This document shows positions 29,411 through 40,103 of a stretch of DNA of 64,000 nt, in pieces (within the stretch, counting starts at the first letter, position 1; each line of letters begins with the position of its first letter). The position numbers and the translations under genes are program-made. The DNA is taken from contig CABXDI010000003.1 in assembly GCA_902510815.1 (NCBI GenBank), positions 1 through 64,000 of the forward strand, written 5' to 3'. The notes below the pieces were generated by a model. That model did no database searches. It saw nothing but the letters and a program-made list of their open reading frames with translations, and was not told the origin of the DNA. The DNA is from an uncultured Verrucomicrobiota bacterium. Its GTDB lineage: Bacteria > Verrucomicrobiota > Verrucomicrobiia > Verrucomicrobiales > DEV007.

Positions 29411-30910
29411 TTAATTATCCTTATTTATAACTGGAATTTTTGCCCCTGACGATTTTAACCATTTACTGAGTTCATTTGAAAGCTCAACCTTCTTGTCTGG
29501 ATTCTTCTCTGAAAGATCATTCTTTTCAGAATCATCAATCGCAAGGTCATATAATTCCTCTGCACCGTCTTCATACCACCTAATTAATTTATAAGAACCT
29601 TTTCGTATCGATGATGACGGGCGATTACCAGAACCATGATAATGAGGAAAATGCCAAAATAATGACCTATCTTGAAGCTTCAACCCCTTGAAAATAGGAC
29701 TGAGATCAACACCGTCTAGATGTTGTTTAGGATTAGATTCTAAACCAGCAACATTCAATAAGGTTGGATAAACATCACAAGTTGTAATGGGTATATCACT
29801 TACTGAACCCGGGATAACTCTACCAGGCCATGAAATTATGGTGGGCACTCTAATACCCCCTTCATAAAGCCATCCTTTACCAGCTCTGAGCGGCAAACAT
29901 GATGCAGGGCCAACTCGTAAATTTTTTTGAAGCGTCGACAAACCTCCGTTATCAGAGGTAAATATAATTATTGTCTTTTTGAGTAAATCCAATTCATTGA
30001 GTTTTCGCATTACTCTTCCAACACTACGATCAACGCTCTCTACCATAGCGGCATATTCAGGATTATTCTGCGTTATCCTGGTAACGGCATTTTTCTCAGG
30101 ACGCGTTTTTATTTTGTTTGCAATGCCGGTTTCATCTAACCGCTTTCGATATTTTTCTGAATCAGCTTTTCTAGCTTGTATCGGAGTATGCACGGAATAG
30201 TGAGACAAGACCATAAAAAAAGGTTTATCAGCATTACTTTCAATGTATTTAGTAGCCTCAATGGAAATTAAGTCAGTTAGATAAGAATTCTTATTAGCAT
30301 CAGAAAAGTCAGGTATATCCGTCGGCTTTAGAGGAATTTTAGGGAGTTTATTATTACGTCGAAATGGATAATAATAAGATCCAGGAGAACCAGCCCTATT
30401 TACTCCACGATGATAATCGAACCCATGGAAAGATGGATGATCTTCATTTCTGCCACCTAAATGCCATTTGCCAAAATAAGCTGTCTGGTAACCCGAAGAT
30501 TTAAATGCCTCTGCTAAAGTAATTTCTTCTTTGGGTAGAAAAGAGTGATTTTTAGGAGTAATAAGAATTCTACGCTTTTGTGAAGCCCCTATCCAATCAG
30601 TAATACCAAATCTTACCGGATGCTTGCCAGTCATTAGCGATGATCTAGTTGGTGAACATACTGAAGATGATGAATATGCAGCCTTAAACTTAAGTCCAGA
30701 GGAAGCTAGCTTATCGATGTTTGGAGTTAAATGATACTTGCTTCCATAGCACCCCAAATCTGACCAACCTAAATCATCTATAAAAAATACAACAACGTTA
30801 GTTTTTTCAGCCTTTGAGTCGATATCATTAATCTCTTTTGTATTTCCGACTGCCTTTGGCAAGGCAATGAATGAAAGCCCCAGTATAAATAAAATATATT
30901 TATCAATCAT
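29411..30910 (-). CDS. Sulfatase (arylsulfatase family)
   Basis: FFIDDLGWSDLGCYGS, SSVCSPTRSSLMTGK (C-x-P-x-R), GKWHLGG. Confidence 0.94.
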   Translation of the reverse strand: MIDKYILFILGLSFIALPKAVGNTKEINDIDSKAEKTNVVVFFIDDLGWSDLGCYGSKYHLTPNIDKLASSGLKFKAAYSSSSVCSPTRSSLMTGKHPVRFGITDWIGASQKRRILITPKNHSFLPKEEITLAEAFKSSGYQTAYFGKWHLGGRNEDHPSFHGFDYHRGVNRAGSPGSYYYPFRRNNKLPKIPLKPTDIPDFSDANKNSYLTDLISIEATKYIESNADKPFFMVLSHYSVHTPIQARKADSEKYRKRLDETGIANKIKTRPEKNAVTRITQNNPEYAAMVESVDRSVGRVMRKLNELDLLKKTIIIFTSDNGGLSTLQKNLRVGPASCLPLRAGKGWLYEGGIRVPTIISWPGRVIPGSVSDIPITTCDVYPTLLNVAGLESNPKQHLDGVDLSPIFKGLKLQDRSLFWHFPHYHGSGNRPSSSIRKGSYKLIRWYEDGAEELYDLAIDDSEKNDLSEKNPDKKVELSNELSKWLKSSGAKIPVINKDN

Positions 30911-30988
30911 TAGGTTCGCGTGTTAAATTTTCATCTTACAAAACATCTTTACGTTGAAATTATTATTTCAGAGAAGAGTTTATGTTAA

Positions 30989-31816
30989 TTACGAAGCCAG
31001 CTCAATTTCTACAATTTCGAGTATATATTTTTCGTGTGTAGAAGTCCGGGTATCCTTTAAATGGCGATAAATTTTTAATGCCTCCTTCTTTGGAAGCTTC
31101 TCGGCAAATTTAAAACAATAGCTAGTAGATTTAATTCGAGAGTAGCCCTTTTCTTTCTGTTCAGCTTTAAGAAACAATTCTAGCGTAGAAGAATCTGCAA
31201 TCTGCACCAATCCCCAAAGCCCTAATAAGCGGCATCCTTCATCTTCACTTTCCAAAGCTTCAATAAAAAAGTCTTTTGATCCTTCATCCTCCAATTCTGC
31301 TAAACCGTGTAAAATATTGCGGTAAAGGCTTAAATTATTCTTAATTTTCGGTAAAGCGTTGCGAAATTGCTCTGCTGAATTTTTCCTTATAGCAATCAAT
31401 GCTTGAGCAGCATCATCAGCAATGCCATTAACAATAAGAAAAGCACCAATCGCAGGAACCACTTCGCCTCCTCCACAAATCTGAAGTTGTCGTATAATAA
31501 AAGCCTTAACTCTATCAGGATAATTTTCTGAAAGAGCCCTTGCTAGAACCAAAGAAAATTTTGCACGTATATCGCCTTTTAATTTCTTATCATAATTTGG
31601 AATTCTAACAGCCATAGTATGAAGTAAATGACGAGCTTGAATATCATTACCTTCTGCACCAGGATCCAGCAAACGCTTCACAAGCTCAGAAGCAACTAGT
31701 TCTGGATTCTGCATTGCTTCCCGTACCGATTTTTCAGTTTTCTCTTTGTTAATCTCACTGAGAATACCGCGATTAGCTGGTAATGGAAAAGAGTCAAGAT
31801 ATGGTTGTATGTCCAT
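30989..31816 (-). CDS. HEAT-repeat-like protein
   Basis: Alpha-helical repeat composition, EDEGCRLLGLWGLVQIADSSTLELFLKA. Confidence 0.55.
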   Translation of the reverse strand: MDIQPYLDSFPLPANRGILSEINKEKTEKSVREAMQNPELVASELVKRLLDPGAEGNDIQARHLLHTMAVRIPNYDKKLKGDIRAKFSLVLARALSENYPDRVKAFIIRQLQICGGGEVVPAIGAFLIVNGIADDAAQALIAIRKNSAEQFRNALPKIKNNLSLYRNILHGLAELEDEGSKDFFIEALESEDEGCRLLGLWGLVQIADSSTLELFLKAEQKEKGYSRIKSTSYCFKFAEKLPKKEALKIYRHLKDTRTSTHEKYILEIVEIELAS

Positions 31817-31834
31817 GATGTTGTAAAAAATAGT

Positions 31835-33076
31835 TTAAATATGCCAAGGTGAACGCATTGGAACATTCAGAAAACGATTGGCCTCTTCATCGCCAATGAA
31901 CTGCTCTTTGTCAGGATCATATTGTAATTTGCGCCCAAGACGGATTGCTAAATTAGCAAGATGAAGAATACAGGCTGCGCGATGAGCGGCTTCAGGGTGA
32001 CCTCCTGCTGGTTTTCTCTGTTTAACTGCTTCACCAAATGAAAGTAATGGTTCTGGATCAGGCATAGCTTTTATCTTTTCTTGATCTTTCTCAGAAAGTT
32101 GAGATAACGAAACCTGCTTTGACTTTTTCCTGTCATATCCAGGGCCCCACTCATTACTGTCCATAACAAATGTAAATCCGTCTGAGTATGTCAACTCAAT
32201 CCATGCCCACATACCTGTCACATCTGGATGAGATGGTGGCGCAAAGGCTTCAATAGAAACAGGGCTTGTGTCATCTTTACCATAAATCCATTGCTGTGGA
32301 TCAAAATGGTGTTGACCCATATCACACATGCCACCGCCTTCATAATCCCAGTAATTCCGATGAGTGCCTCCAACTCTAGGCGGCACATAAGGTTTGAATG
32401 GGCTAGGACCACAATAAAGATCCCAGTCAAGGTCCTCGGATGGAATCTGAGGTTTCAAACCTGGCTTCCCGCTCCAATTATGGAGTTTAAGGCCTCCTTT
32501 TTTAATATGAACTCCTGAATTTGGATTCAATAACCCACTGCGCATGATCTTATGTATAGTTCTACTTGTACTACTACGAAATGCCCCAAAACGACCAAAT
32601 GTACCAATCTGAAAAATTCTTTTATATCTCTCAAAAGCTTTAACTACTGCTCGACCCTCCGCAATAAAACGCGTCATGGGCTTTTCACAAAGAACATCCT
32701 TCCCCGCTTCTGCTGCGGCGATAGAAATTAATGCGTGCCAATGAGGAGGCGTCGCAATAGCCACTAAATCAACATCAGGATTTTCCAATAATTTTCTAAA
32801 ATCATTGTAAGTCTTAGCTTTCGGGTTTTTTCTTTTTACGTATCCATCAACACGAGATTTTTGAACATCACACGCTGCTACCAGCTTTGATGGCAAATCT
32901 TTTACCATACGTTCATAAGTTCCTGGTCCTCGTCCACCACAACCAATAAGGGCTGCACCGTAAGTCTCACTCGGCGGAGTATGCCCCTGACCACCAATCA
33001 CGTGTCTTGGAACAATCTGGAAAGAAGCCGCACTTACAGCAGAAGTCTTGAGAAATTTTCTGCGATTACTTTTCAT
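31835..33076 (-). CDS. Tat-exported Gfo/Idh/MocA oxidoreductase
   Basis: RRKFLKTSAVSAAS; ALIGCGGRGPGTYER; CEKPMTR. Confidence 0.9.
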   Translation of the reverse strand: MKSNRRKFLKTSAVSAASFQIVPRHVIGGQGHTPPSETYGAALIGCGGRGPGTYERMVKDLPSKLVAACDVQKSRVDGYVKRKNPKAKTYNDFRKLLENPDVDLVAIATPPHWHALISIAAAEAGKDVLCEKPMTRFIAEGRAVVKAFERYKRIFQIGTFGRFGAFRSSTSRTIHKIMRSGLLNPNSGVHIKKGGLKLHNWSGKPGLKPQIPSEDLDWDLYCGPSPFKPYVPPRVGGTHRNYWDYEGGGMCDMGQHHFDPQQWIYGKDDTSPVSIEAFAPPSHPDVTGMWAWIELTYSDGFTFVMDSNEWGPGYDRKKSKQVSLSQLSEKDQEKIKAMPDPEPLLSFGEAVKQRKPAGGHPEAAHRAACILHLANLAIRLGRKLQYDPDKEQFIGDEEANRFLNVPMRSPWHI

Positions 33077-33356
33077 TCATAAATTTTTATCGGAAAAAAT
33101 CCACTACTACAAGATAGAATCACAAACTTGATCGAACCGAATGAGCAAACTTTGAAGATTTCTCTTTATTGGTCAGCTCATAGTATGAAATCTTGTATCA
33201 AAAAATAGAGAGAAATTGATCTTATAGATATTACATATAGAGCTTTTTTTAATGACTTTACGAATAAAAGCCCAATAACTCTCCACAGTGTTATAATTAG
33301 AAGCTATTTAGAGATAGCTTGCAATAAAGTACGAAAATATGTAATTACAGAAAATC

Positions 33357-33620
33357 TTAAATAAGACCAGCTTTTTTGAGAGTCACGTAGGCTCCGTTTT
33401 TAGCAACTGTTTTAAGAGCCCTCGCTGTAAGTTTAACTCTAACGAATTTATTTAGCTCAGGAACCCAAATTCGCTTGTTTCTGAGGTTAGGTGAAACATC
33501 TCTCTTGACGACTTTAGTCACGTGTCTACCAATTCCACCTTTTTTCTTAGCTAATCCACTACGATGGATTTTACTTCCACGACGCACTCGTGCTCCTGTA
33601 ATTTCGCAAACTTTAGCCAT
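33357..33620 (-). CDS. rpmB: 50S ribosomal protein L28
   Basis: MAKVCEITGARVRRGSKIHRSG. Confidence 0.95.
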   Translation of the reverse strand: MAKVCEITGARVRRGSKIHRSGLAKKKGGIGRHVTKVVKRDVSPNLRNKRIWVPELNKFVRVKLTARALKTVAKNGAYVTLKKAGLI

Positions 33621-33753
33621 AATTCTTATCCAATCGTTATATTGAGGGGGGCGCCTAGAATAGATGAATTATGGCTATGGTCAAGGAATTTTGGTCATTT
33701 TGATGCTCCAAAACCTTGATTTAATAGACCTAACATATTAGGCATTTATCACA

Positions 33754-35043
33754 ATGCATGAATTTGACTATCAAAATGGAAGATTATACTGCGAGGGAGT
33801 TGATCTCGCTGAACTCGCATCTATTCACGGCACACCACTATATGTCTATTCCGAAAAAACGATAAAAGACAATTTTAAGAGGTTAAGTTCTGCTCTATCA
33901 GATCTAGATCACAGAATCGCTTTTGCAGTTAAAGCTAATTCGAACTTATCTGTTTTAAAAATACTGAATGATGTCGGCGCAGATTTCGATATTGTTTCTG
34001 GCGGTGAATTATTCAGGGTACTAAAAGCAGGCGGTTCTGCAAATAAATGCACATTTGCTGGAGTTGGTAAGACAAGAGAAGAAATAGAGTACTCTCTAAA
34101 AGAGGGTATCTACTCATTTAATGTAGAAAGCGAAGCTGAACTAAGGTTCATTAATCAAATTGCTAAAGAGTGTAATAAAGTTGCTCCAGTAGCAGTTAGA
34201 GTTAATCCGAACGTTGATGCTAAAACTCATAAATACATATCGACAGGGAAAAGTGAAAATAAATTTGGAATCGACTTTGAATTTATAGAAAACCTTTATT
34301 CCAAAGCTTCTCAGGAATTTAAAAATGTTCAACTTAAAGGACTCCAAATGCATATTGGCTCCCAGCTGACTGAGGTTAAACCATTTTTAGAAGCAGTAGA
34401 AAAAGTTTCACCTTTGGTAGAAAAATTAAAAGTGACTCATGGAATTGAATTCTTTAGTATCGGTGGAGGTATAGGAATAATCTATGAAGACGCTCTAGCA
34501 AGCGGCAAAAAGGATTGGTGGGATAATAAAGATCCAAACAATAAGCCATTGACTGTTGAAGAATATGCAGAAAAGCTTATTCCTACACTAAAAGCTCTTG
34601 AAATAAAAATCTTACTAGAGCCAGGAAGGTACATGGTAGGCAATGCTGGTGCATTATTATCGCAAGTTTTATACAAGAAAATCGGAACAGCTAAAAACTT
34701 TGCAATAGTAGATGCCGGAATGGGCGACCTGATTAGGCCCGCATTATACCAAGGCCATCATGAAATAGTCCCTTTAATTCAAGATGCTAAAGACAATCAA
34801 GTCGTAGATATCGTTGGTCCCATATGTGAAAGTGGCGATTTTTTTGCACAAAATAGAGAACTTCCTCACCTCGAAGAAGGCGACCATATAGCTTTACTTA
34901 GCGCAGGAGCTTATGGATTCGTGATGGCATCAAATTACAACTCAAGATCATTTCCTGTGGAAATTCTCGTTTCCGGAAATGATCACCATGTAATTAGGAA
35001 AAGACAAAGCTATGATGATTTAATTAGAGGTGAAGAATTATAA
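33754..35043 (+). CDS. lysA: Diaminopimelate decarboxylase
   Basis: FAVKANSNLSVLKIL, HIGSQL, GGGIGI, EPGRYMVGNAG. Confidence 0.96.
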   Translation: MHEFDYQNGRLYCEGVDLAELASIHGTPLYVYSEKTIKDNFKRLSSALSDLDHRIAFAVKANSNLSVLKILNDVGADFDIVSGGELFRVLKAGGSANKCTFAGVGKTREEIEYSLKEGIYSFNVESEAELRFINQIAKECNKVAPVAVRVNPNVDAKTHKYISTGKSENKFGIDFEFIENLYSKASQEFKNVQLKGLQMHIGSQLTEVKPFLEAVEKVSPLVEKLKVTHGIEFFSIGGGIGIIYEDALASGKKDWWDNKDPNNKPLTVEEYAEKLIPTLKALEIKILLEPGRYMVGNAGALLSQVLYKKIGTAKNFAIVDAGMGDLIRPALYQGHHEIVPLIQDAKDNQVVDIVGPICESGDFFAQNRELPHLEEGDHIALLSAGAYGFVMASNYNSRSFPVEILVSGNDHHVIRKRQSYDDLIRGEEL

Positions 35044-35074
35044 TAGGGCTTCGTTTGCTAACTAATAAGCTCAT

Positions 35075-35857
35075 ATGATTTCTAAACGTTCAATTAATGT
35101 CGTAGCACTCACTGCTACCTTAGCTCTCTTAGGGGGCAACGATTCAGAGGCCATATTTGGAAAGAAAAAAAATATTAGCTCTAAGAAGAGCAGCTCCGGT
35201 GAATATATTATTGTTAGTGGAGGCCCTGCTTTAAGGCAATGGGAAGACTTAAGAAAAAAGAAATATCAACACGATAGATGGTGGGGTAATTTTATTAGAC
35301 CAGCAAGGGTTAGAATTCAAGAATTGAGAAAAGATTTTGGTGAAAATTATGAGATAACTTGGCTAGTCTATAAGCCGAGTTATGAGGCTCGTGCTTCAGA
35401 GGATAAAAACCCTCTAATCTCTTGGATAGAATCAGTAGAAAAGAAATACAATGTTAATTTATTATGGATAAAAAATGGTGGCGACATCATCAATCACATC
35501 AATGAAGGGAGAGATAGAAGAAAAAAGAAAATTGATGGATTCGAATATTACGGTCACTCAAACCGGCATGCTTTTTTAATTGAATACAGCAATGAAATTA
35601 TCGGAGCTAGTACAGTATGTTTACATGAAAATGAATTAAGGAAAATCGATAGAAGGTCTTTTAATAAGAAAGCTAATTGTGTTAGCTACGGATGTAATAC
35701 TGGTGAAAGCATGGCAAAAAAATGGAGGCAAGCCACTGGAGTTAAAATGAGAGCCGCTATTGGTAAAACTGATTACTCTAACCCTTTAAAACCTGTAATT
35801 GTTCCTCCAGGTTACTGGAACGACTCAAAGTTCAGATTAAAACCTTTAAGAAGGTAA
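35075..35857 (+). CDS. Secreted hypothetical with caspase-like His/Cys motifs
   Basis: FEYYGHSNRHAFLIEY and NCVSYGCNTGESMAKKWRQATG. Confidence 0.5.
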   Translation: MISKRSINVVALTATLALLGGNDSEAIFGKKKNISSKKSSSGEYIIVSGGPALRQWEDLRKKKYQHDRWWGNFIRPARVRIQELRKDFGENYEITWLVYKPSYEARASEDKNPLISWIESVEKKYNVNLLWIKNGGDIINHINEGRDRRKKKIDGFEYYGHSNRHAFLIEYSNEIIGASTVCLHENELRKIDRRSFNKKANCVSYGCNTGESMAKKWRQATGVKMRAAIGKTDYSNPLKPVIVPPGYWNDSKFRLKPLRR

Positions 35858-35892
35858 AAAAACTCGCACCTTGGCAAAAAGATTCTATTATA

Positions 35893-36930
35893 GTGCGAAG
35901 AGGAATATTTCATAAAATACTTTCCACCAAAAAAGTGAAATTTCAGGATCTAAAATCATTATACGAACTGCCTTTTTTTGAGCTTCTCACCAAAGCTAGA
36001 GAGGTCCATGATCTAAATTGGCCTAAAAATGAAATTCAGCTATGCACTCTTCTATCCATTAAGACAGGAGGTTGTAGTGAGGATTGCTCTTATTGCGCCC
36101 AAAGCGCTCGATATAAGAGCGGTGTAGACGCTGAAAGACTAATGCCTAAATGCGACATACTCGATAGAGCTAAAGCAGCTAAGGAGAATGGTTCCACTCG
36201 TTTTTGTATGGGAGCAGCATGGAAAGGAGTTCGAAAAAATACGAAAAGATTTGATGAAGTTATAGAAATTGTTAAAAGCGTTTCTGAACTTGGTATGGAA
36301 GTATGCACAACTTTAGGTGAGCTTGGTCCAGAAGAAGCTAAAAGCCTCAAAGATGCAGGAGTCACCGCATACAACCATAACATTGACACTTCGCCTGAGC
36401 ATTACCCAAATATTGTAAGTACTCATAAATTTGAGGACAGACTTAATACTATAAGGAACGTCCAAGATGCGGGCATGTCAGTTTGTTGTGGTGGCATTCT
36501 TGGGCTTGGAGAAACTGTGGATGACCGTCTCAAAATGTTGGAAATATTATCAAATTTCAATCCTGCTCCAGAAAGCATACCCATCAATAAGCTAATGCCA
36601 ATGCCTGGGACCCCACTCGCGGGTGCAAATCCTGTAGATACATTTGATGTAGCTAGAACTATTGCTTGCGCTAGAATTTCAGTTCCTAATGCGAAAATTC
36701 GATTATCAGCTGGAAGAACCGCACTTAGTGAAGAGGCTCAAGCATTATGTTTCTTTGCAGGTGCTAATTCTATTTTCTACGGAGATAAGTTACTTACAGC
36801 AAACAATCCACAAACAACTCAGGACCTTAAATTACTTAAAAAATTAGGAATTTCGCCTCAATCACCAAATCCTGAAATGGAAGCTCCAGAAGCCAATTCT
36901 CAACTACCACTAGCTCCACAAAGCGCGTAA
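35893..36930 (+). CDS. bioB: Biotin synthase (GTG start)
   Basis: KTGGCSEDCSYCAQSARY radical-SAM motif. Confidence 0.96.
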   Translation: MRRGIFHKILSTKKVKFQDLKSLYELPFFELLTKAREVHDLNWPKNEIQLCTLLSIKTGGCSEDCSYCAQSARYKSGVDAERLMPKCDILDRAKAAKENGSTRFCMGAAWKGVRKNTKRFDEVIEIVKSVSELGMEVCTTLGELGPEEAKSLKDAGVTAYNHNIDTSPEHYPNIVSTHKFEDRLNTIRNVQDAGMSVCCGGILGLGETVDDRLKMLEILSNFNPAPESIPINKLMPMPGTPLAGANPVDTFDVARTIACARISVPNAKIRLSAGRTALSEEAQALCFFAGANSIFYGDKLLTANNPQTTQDLKLLKKLGISPQSPNPEMEAPEANSQLPLAPQSA

Positions 36931-36960
36931 AAAATTTTCACTCTGAGTCATCACTTAAAG

Positions 36961-37764
36961 ATGAAGGTTAATTTTCTGTTGATATTTTTTTTGTTGATTC
37001 ATTCAACAAAAGCCGATGCACAAAATAATGATAATGTTCCTAGAACATATGCTCCCACCCAATCAAAAACCAAACAATCGCTTTATCCATGGCGTAGAAA
37101 TATAACAGCAACAATCTTTTGGGTTGGTGAACGGCCAACTGCAAACAATCCCACGCATAATAGATCAAGTTCATGGGACCCTGATTGGATGAAAAACTTT
37201 GGAGGATTCGACGATCCAAATCCAGCAAATAGAACTCGAGATTACAGGCCAAAAAAATTCATACCAAAACTAAACCCTTTTTACGTTGCCTTGCCCTACA
37301 ACGATAAAGTTAATTACAAGAAAACTAAAACAAGTGCAAAGAGAGTAATTCCATGGTTTACCAGAACATTCAAAAAAGAAGGGCAAAGCGTTTGTCATAA
37401 CAGGTGGGTTGCAATTCATTACAAGGGTAAAATTTGTTGTGCGCAATGGGCTGATGTAGGACCATTTGAAACTGATGACTGGGCCTATGTATTTGGAAAA
37501 TCTAGACCTAAAGCAAGAAAAAATAATGGAGCAGGAATAGATTTATCACCCGCTGTCAGAGATTATTTAGGAATCACTGGAGCAGATAATAAGTGTGATT
37601 GGAGATTTGCAGAGCTAAGCGAAATTCCCTATGGACCATGGAGAAAATTTGGTCAGAACAACTACTTTGCCAATACACCAAGATATGTCGACAAGACAAA
37701 AAAAAGGGAAATTGAGATATTAAAACGTGCCAGAGAAGCGTGGCTAAGGAGAAATCAAAGATAA
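36961..37764 (+). CDS. Secreted protein with double-psi beta-barrel (RlpA/EG45-like) region
   Basis: WVAIHYKGKICCAQWADVGPFETDD...GAGIDLSPAVRDYLGI. Confidence 0.55.
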   Translation: MKVNFLLIFFLLIHSTKADAQNNDNVPRTYAPTQSKTKQSLYPWRRNITATIFWVGERPTANNPTHNRSSSWDPDWMKNFGGFDDPNPANRTRDYRPKKFIPKLNPFYVALPYNDKVNYKKTKTSAKRVIPWFTRTFKKEGQSVCHNRWVAIHYKGKICCAQWADVGPFETDDWAYVFGKSRPKARKNNGAGIDLSPAVRDYLGITGADNKCDWRFAELSEIPYGPWRKFGQNNYFANTPRYVDKTKKREIEILKRAREAWLRRNQR

Positions 37765-37797
37765 AAAAACCCGGCCCCACATCTGGGACCGGGTTTT
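37764..37797. terminator. Bidirectional terminator between convergent genes
   Basis: AAAAAACCCGG...CCGGGTTTT hairpin. Confidence 0.85.
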
Positions 37798-37824
37798 AGA
37801 TTAATTGCGAATAATAATATTTTA

Positions 37825-39174
37825 CTAGGCTGCAGGTGCAGGCCAATCGTTATGATATTCTTTGTTAACGTATTTATTCGCTTCGTCGTTATTTGTAACT
37901 TTAATTTTCTTGGAGTCCCATTTCAATTCGCCTTCACAACGAAGAGCAACATTACCAAGTAATACTGTCTCACTAAACGGGCTAGCATATCCAAAATTAG
38001 AACCAGGATAATCAATTGGTTTCTTGCCAGTTGCAGCCAAAACAAACTCTTTGTAGTGGCCTACTGATCTTTCAATAGTTTTCTTTGGCCTTCCAATTTC
38101 TCTCATCTTAGCCTCTGGAATAATTCTAGGGCTATCACCGTAGTCGCCAGCAGACATAATTGATGATTTATCACCAACAAATATACAACCAGTTCCTGGC
38201 AACTTACGTCCTAGTCCTAATGCCGCATCCGGCTTCTCACCACCATCATACCAATAGAAATCAAAAGCAGGTCTGCCATCTTTTGCAGGGAATTTCATTT
38301 TAACGACAGAACTTTTAGGAAAATTACCATCAATCATTTCTGACTTTTTAACACATTCTACACTGGTTGGAGCACCTGGATCCATGGCCCAGAAAAAAGC
38401 ATCCATTGTGTGACAACCCATATCACCGAGAGCACCAGCACCGAATTGCCAGAAACCACGCCACTTAAATGGATAGATACCTTTTTTATAAAGCTGAGTC
38501 TTAGGAGCTGGACCAAGATATACATCCCAATCAATATTATCCGGAATTGGATCAGCTTTCTTTGGATTAGCTACAGGTTGTGGCCAAACAGGTCTGTTGG
38601 TCCAGCAGTGAACTTCAGAAATCTTACCAAGTGCACCCTGCTGAATCCACTCAACCATTAGACGATTACCTTCGTTTGAGTGGCCTTGATTACCCATTTG
38701 AGTAGCCAGCTTATACTTATCGCGAGCAATTCCGAGCTGGCGAGCTTCCCAAACAGTATGAGTAAGAGGCTTTTCACAATATACGTGCTTTCCAAGCTTC
38801 ATAGCCATAATAGCAGCCGGATAATGATGATGATCAGGAGTTGCGATTGAAACAGCATCGTAATTGTCTTTTTCCTTCTCAAGCATTTCACGATAATCGC
38901 GATATCCTTTAGCTTTTGGCCACTTACTTTTCGCTGAGCCCCACTTTGACTCATCAACATCACAGTAAGTGTTGCATATGCAACCTTCTCCAGCAGCCAT
39001 GTTGACATGTGCACCAGCGCGGCCACCTGTACCAACGTGAGCAATTCTAAGTTTTTGACCATGATGGTCAGCGACGAGGATATTTGGAGCCATCATTGCA
39101 CCACCACTTAAAGCACTGGATGTTTTGATGAAATTCCTCCTTGATAGGGGTTTTGTTTTATTACTCATGATCAA
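37825..39174 (-). CDS. Tat-exported Gfo/Idh/MocA oxidoreductase
   Basis: SRRNFIKTSSALSGGAMM; HVGTGGRAGAHVNMA; CEKPLTHTVWEARQ. Confidence 0.92.
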   Translation of the reverse strand: MIMSNKTKPLSRRNFIKTSSALSGGAMMAPNILVADHHGQKLRIAHVGTGGRAGAHVNMAAGEGCICNTYCDVDESKWGSAKSKWPKAKGYRDYREMLEKEKDNYDAVSIATPDHHHYPAAIMAMKLGKHVYCEKPLTHTVWEARQLGIARDKYKLATQMGNQGHSNEGNRLMVEWIQQGALGKISEVHCWTNRPVWPQPVANPKKADPIPDNIDWDVYLGPAPKTQLYKKGIYPFKWRGFWQFGAGALGDMGCHTMDAFFWAMDPGAPTSVECVKKSEMIDGNFPKSSVVKMKFPAKDGRPAFDFYWYDGGEKPDAALGLGRKLPGTGCIFVGDKSSIMSAGDYGDSPRIIPEAKMREIGRPKKTIERSVGHYKEFVLAATGKKPIDYPGSNFGYASPFSETVLLGNVALRCEGELKWDSKKIKVTNNDEANKYVNKEYHNDWPAPAA

Positions 39175-39235
39175 TAGTTTTTCGTTATGAATTTATGTAA
39201 AAGTCTTCTATAAATATTATTATTAAAGTTAAAAA

Positions 39236-39937
39236 TTAGATCGATTTTATCTTGATGTTTCTGTATGCCACTGGCCCATGGTCACCTTGGAACATAATAG
39301 GACCTTTTGCAGCTTCTTTTCCTGTTACCCCACTTGGAGTTGGCCCCTTCATTTCAACGTTTTCGTGCAAAATTTGCCCATTAAGCTCAACCTTAATAAA
39401 CTTAGCATTGCTTACTTTCTTCCCACTTCCATCATATCCTGGGGCCTGAAAATCAATAACATATTTCTGCCACTCTCCAGGCTTCTTGCATGCATTCACT
39501 TTTGGTGGTTGAGCACCATAGATAGCACCCATGTCACCTCCTCCAAGCTTAGCTTTTCCATAACTATCTAAAACTTGAACCTCATATTCACCCATTACAT
39601 AAATACCTGAATTTGCTCCTTTGGGAACCATAACTTCCAATTCAATACGAAACTTTCCTCCCCACTTCTTAGAAGAATAAATATCCCAACTCTGACCATG
39701 CCCAGAAACTTTATTAATCATTGCTCCATGACCTTCTCCAGCATTTAATGTTTTTGGATTCTCTTTGGATTGAGTTGGAATACCCACTACCCAAGAATCC
39801 TTACCTTTTGCTTTCTTTTTTGTAGACCAACCTTTGAGATCTTTTCCATTAAATGGAGAACCAGCATGATGATCAGCAAAGACGAAGCTTGAAGTCATCA
39901 TCATTATTGTGAGTAGTGTAGAGAATTTCATTATCAT
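39236..39937 (-). CDS. DUF1080 (3-keto-disaccharide hydrolase-like) secreted protein
   Basis: PFNGKDLKGWSTKK; NSGIYVMGEYEVQVLDSYG; GDHGPVAYRNIKIKSI. Confidence 0.92.
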   Translation of the reverse strand: MIMKFSTLLTIMMMTSSFVFADHHAGSPFNGKDLKGWSTKKKAKGKDSWVVGIPTQSKENPKTLNAGEGHGAMINKVSGHGQSWDIYSSKKWGGKFRIELEVMVPKGANSGIYVMGEYEVQVLDSYGKAKLGGGDMGAIYGAQPPKVNACKKPGEWQKYVIDFQAPGYDGSGKKVSNAKFIKVELNGQILHENVEMKGPTPSGVTGKEAAKGPIMFQGDHGPVAYRNIKIKSI

Positions 39938-40103
39938 TGATAGTTAAATGCTTAATTATGGGGATATCTCAACGAGAGGTGACAATTGTCTAGAATTTTA
40001 TATGAAATGGTCAAGCCTCAATTATCAATCAAACGACTTAATTTTAGATAAAATCATACTTATTCGTAAGATCTATATCAATTAATCACTGATACCTTAG
40101 ATA

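Noticed and set aside
31835-33076. Sulfatase/HEAT/Gfo-Idh block (29411-33076) as a new system
   Set aside because: Such combinations are common in Verrucomicrobiota and Planctomycetes genomes; nothing specific links them functionally here.
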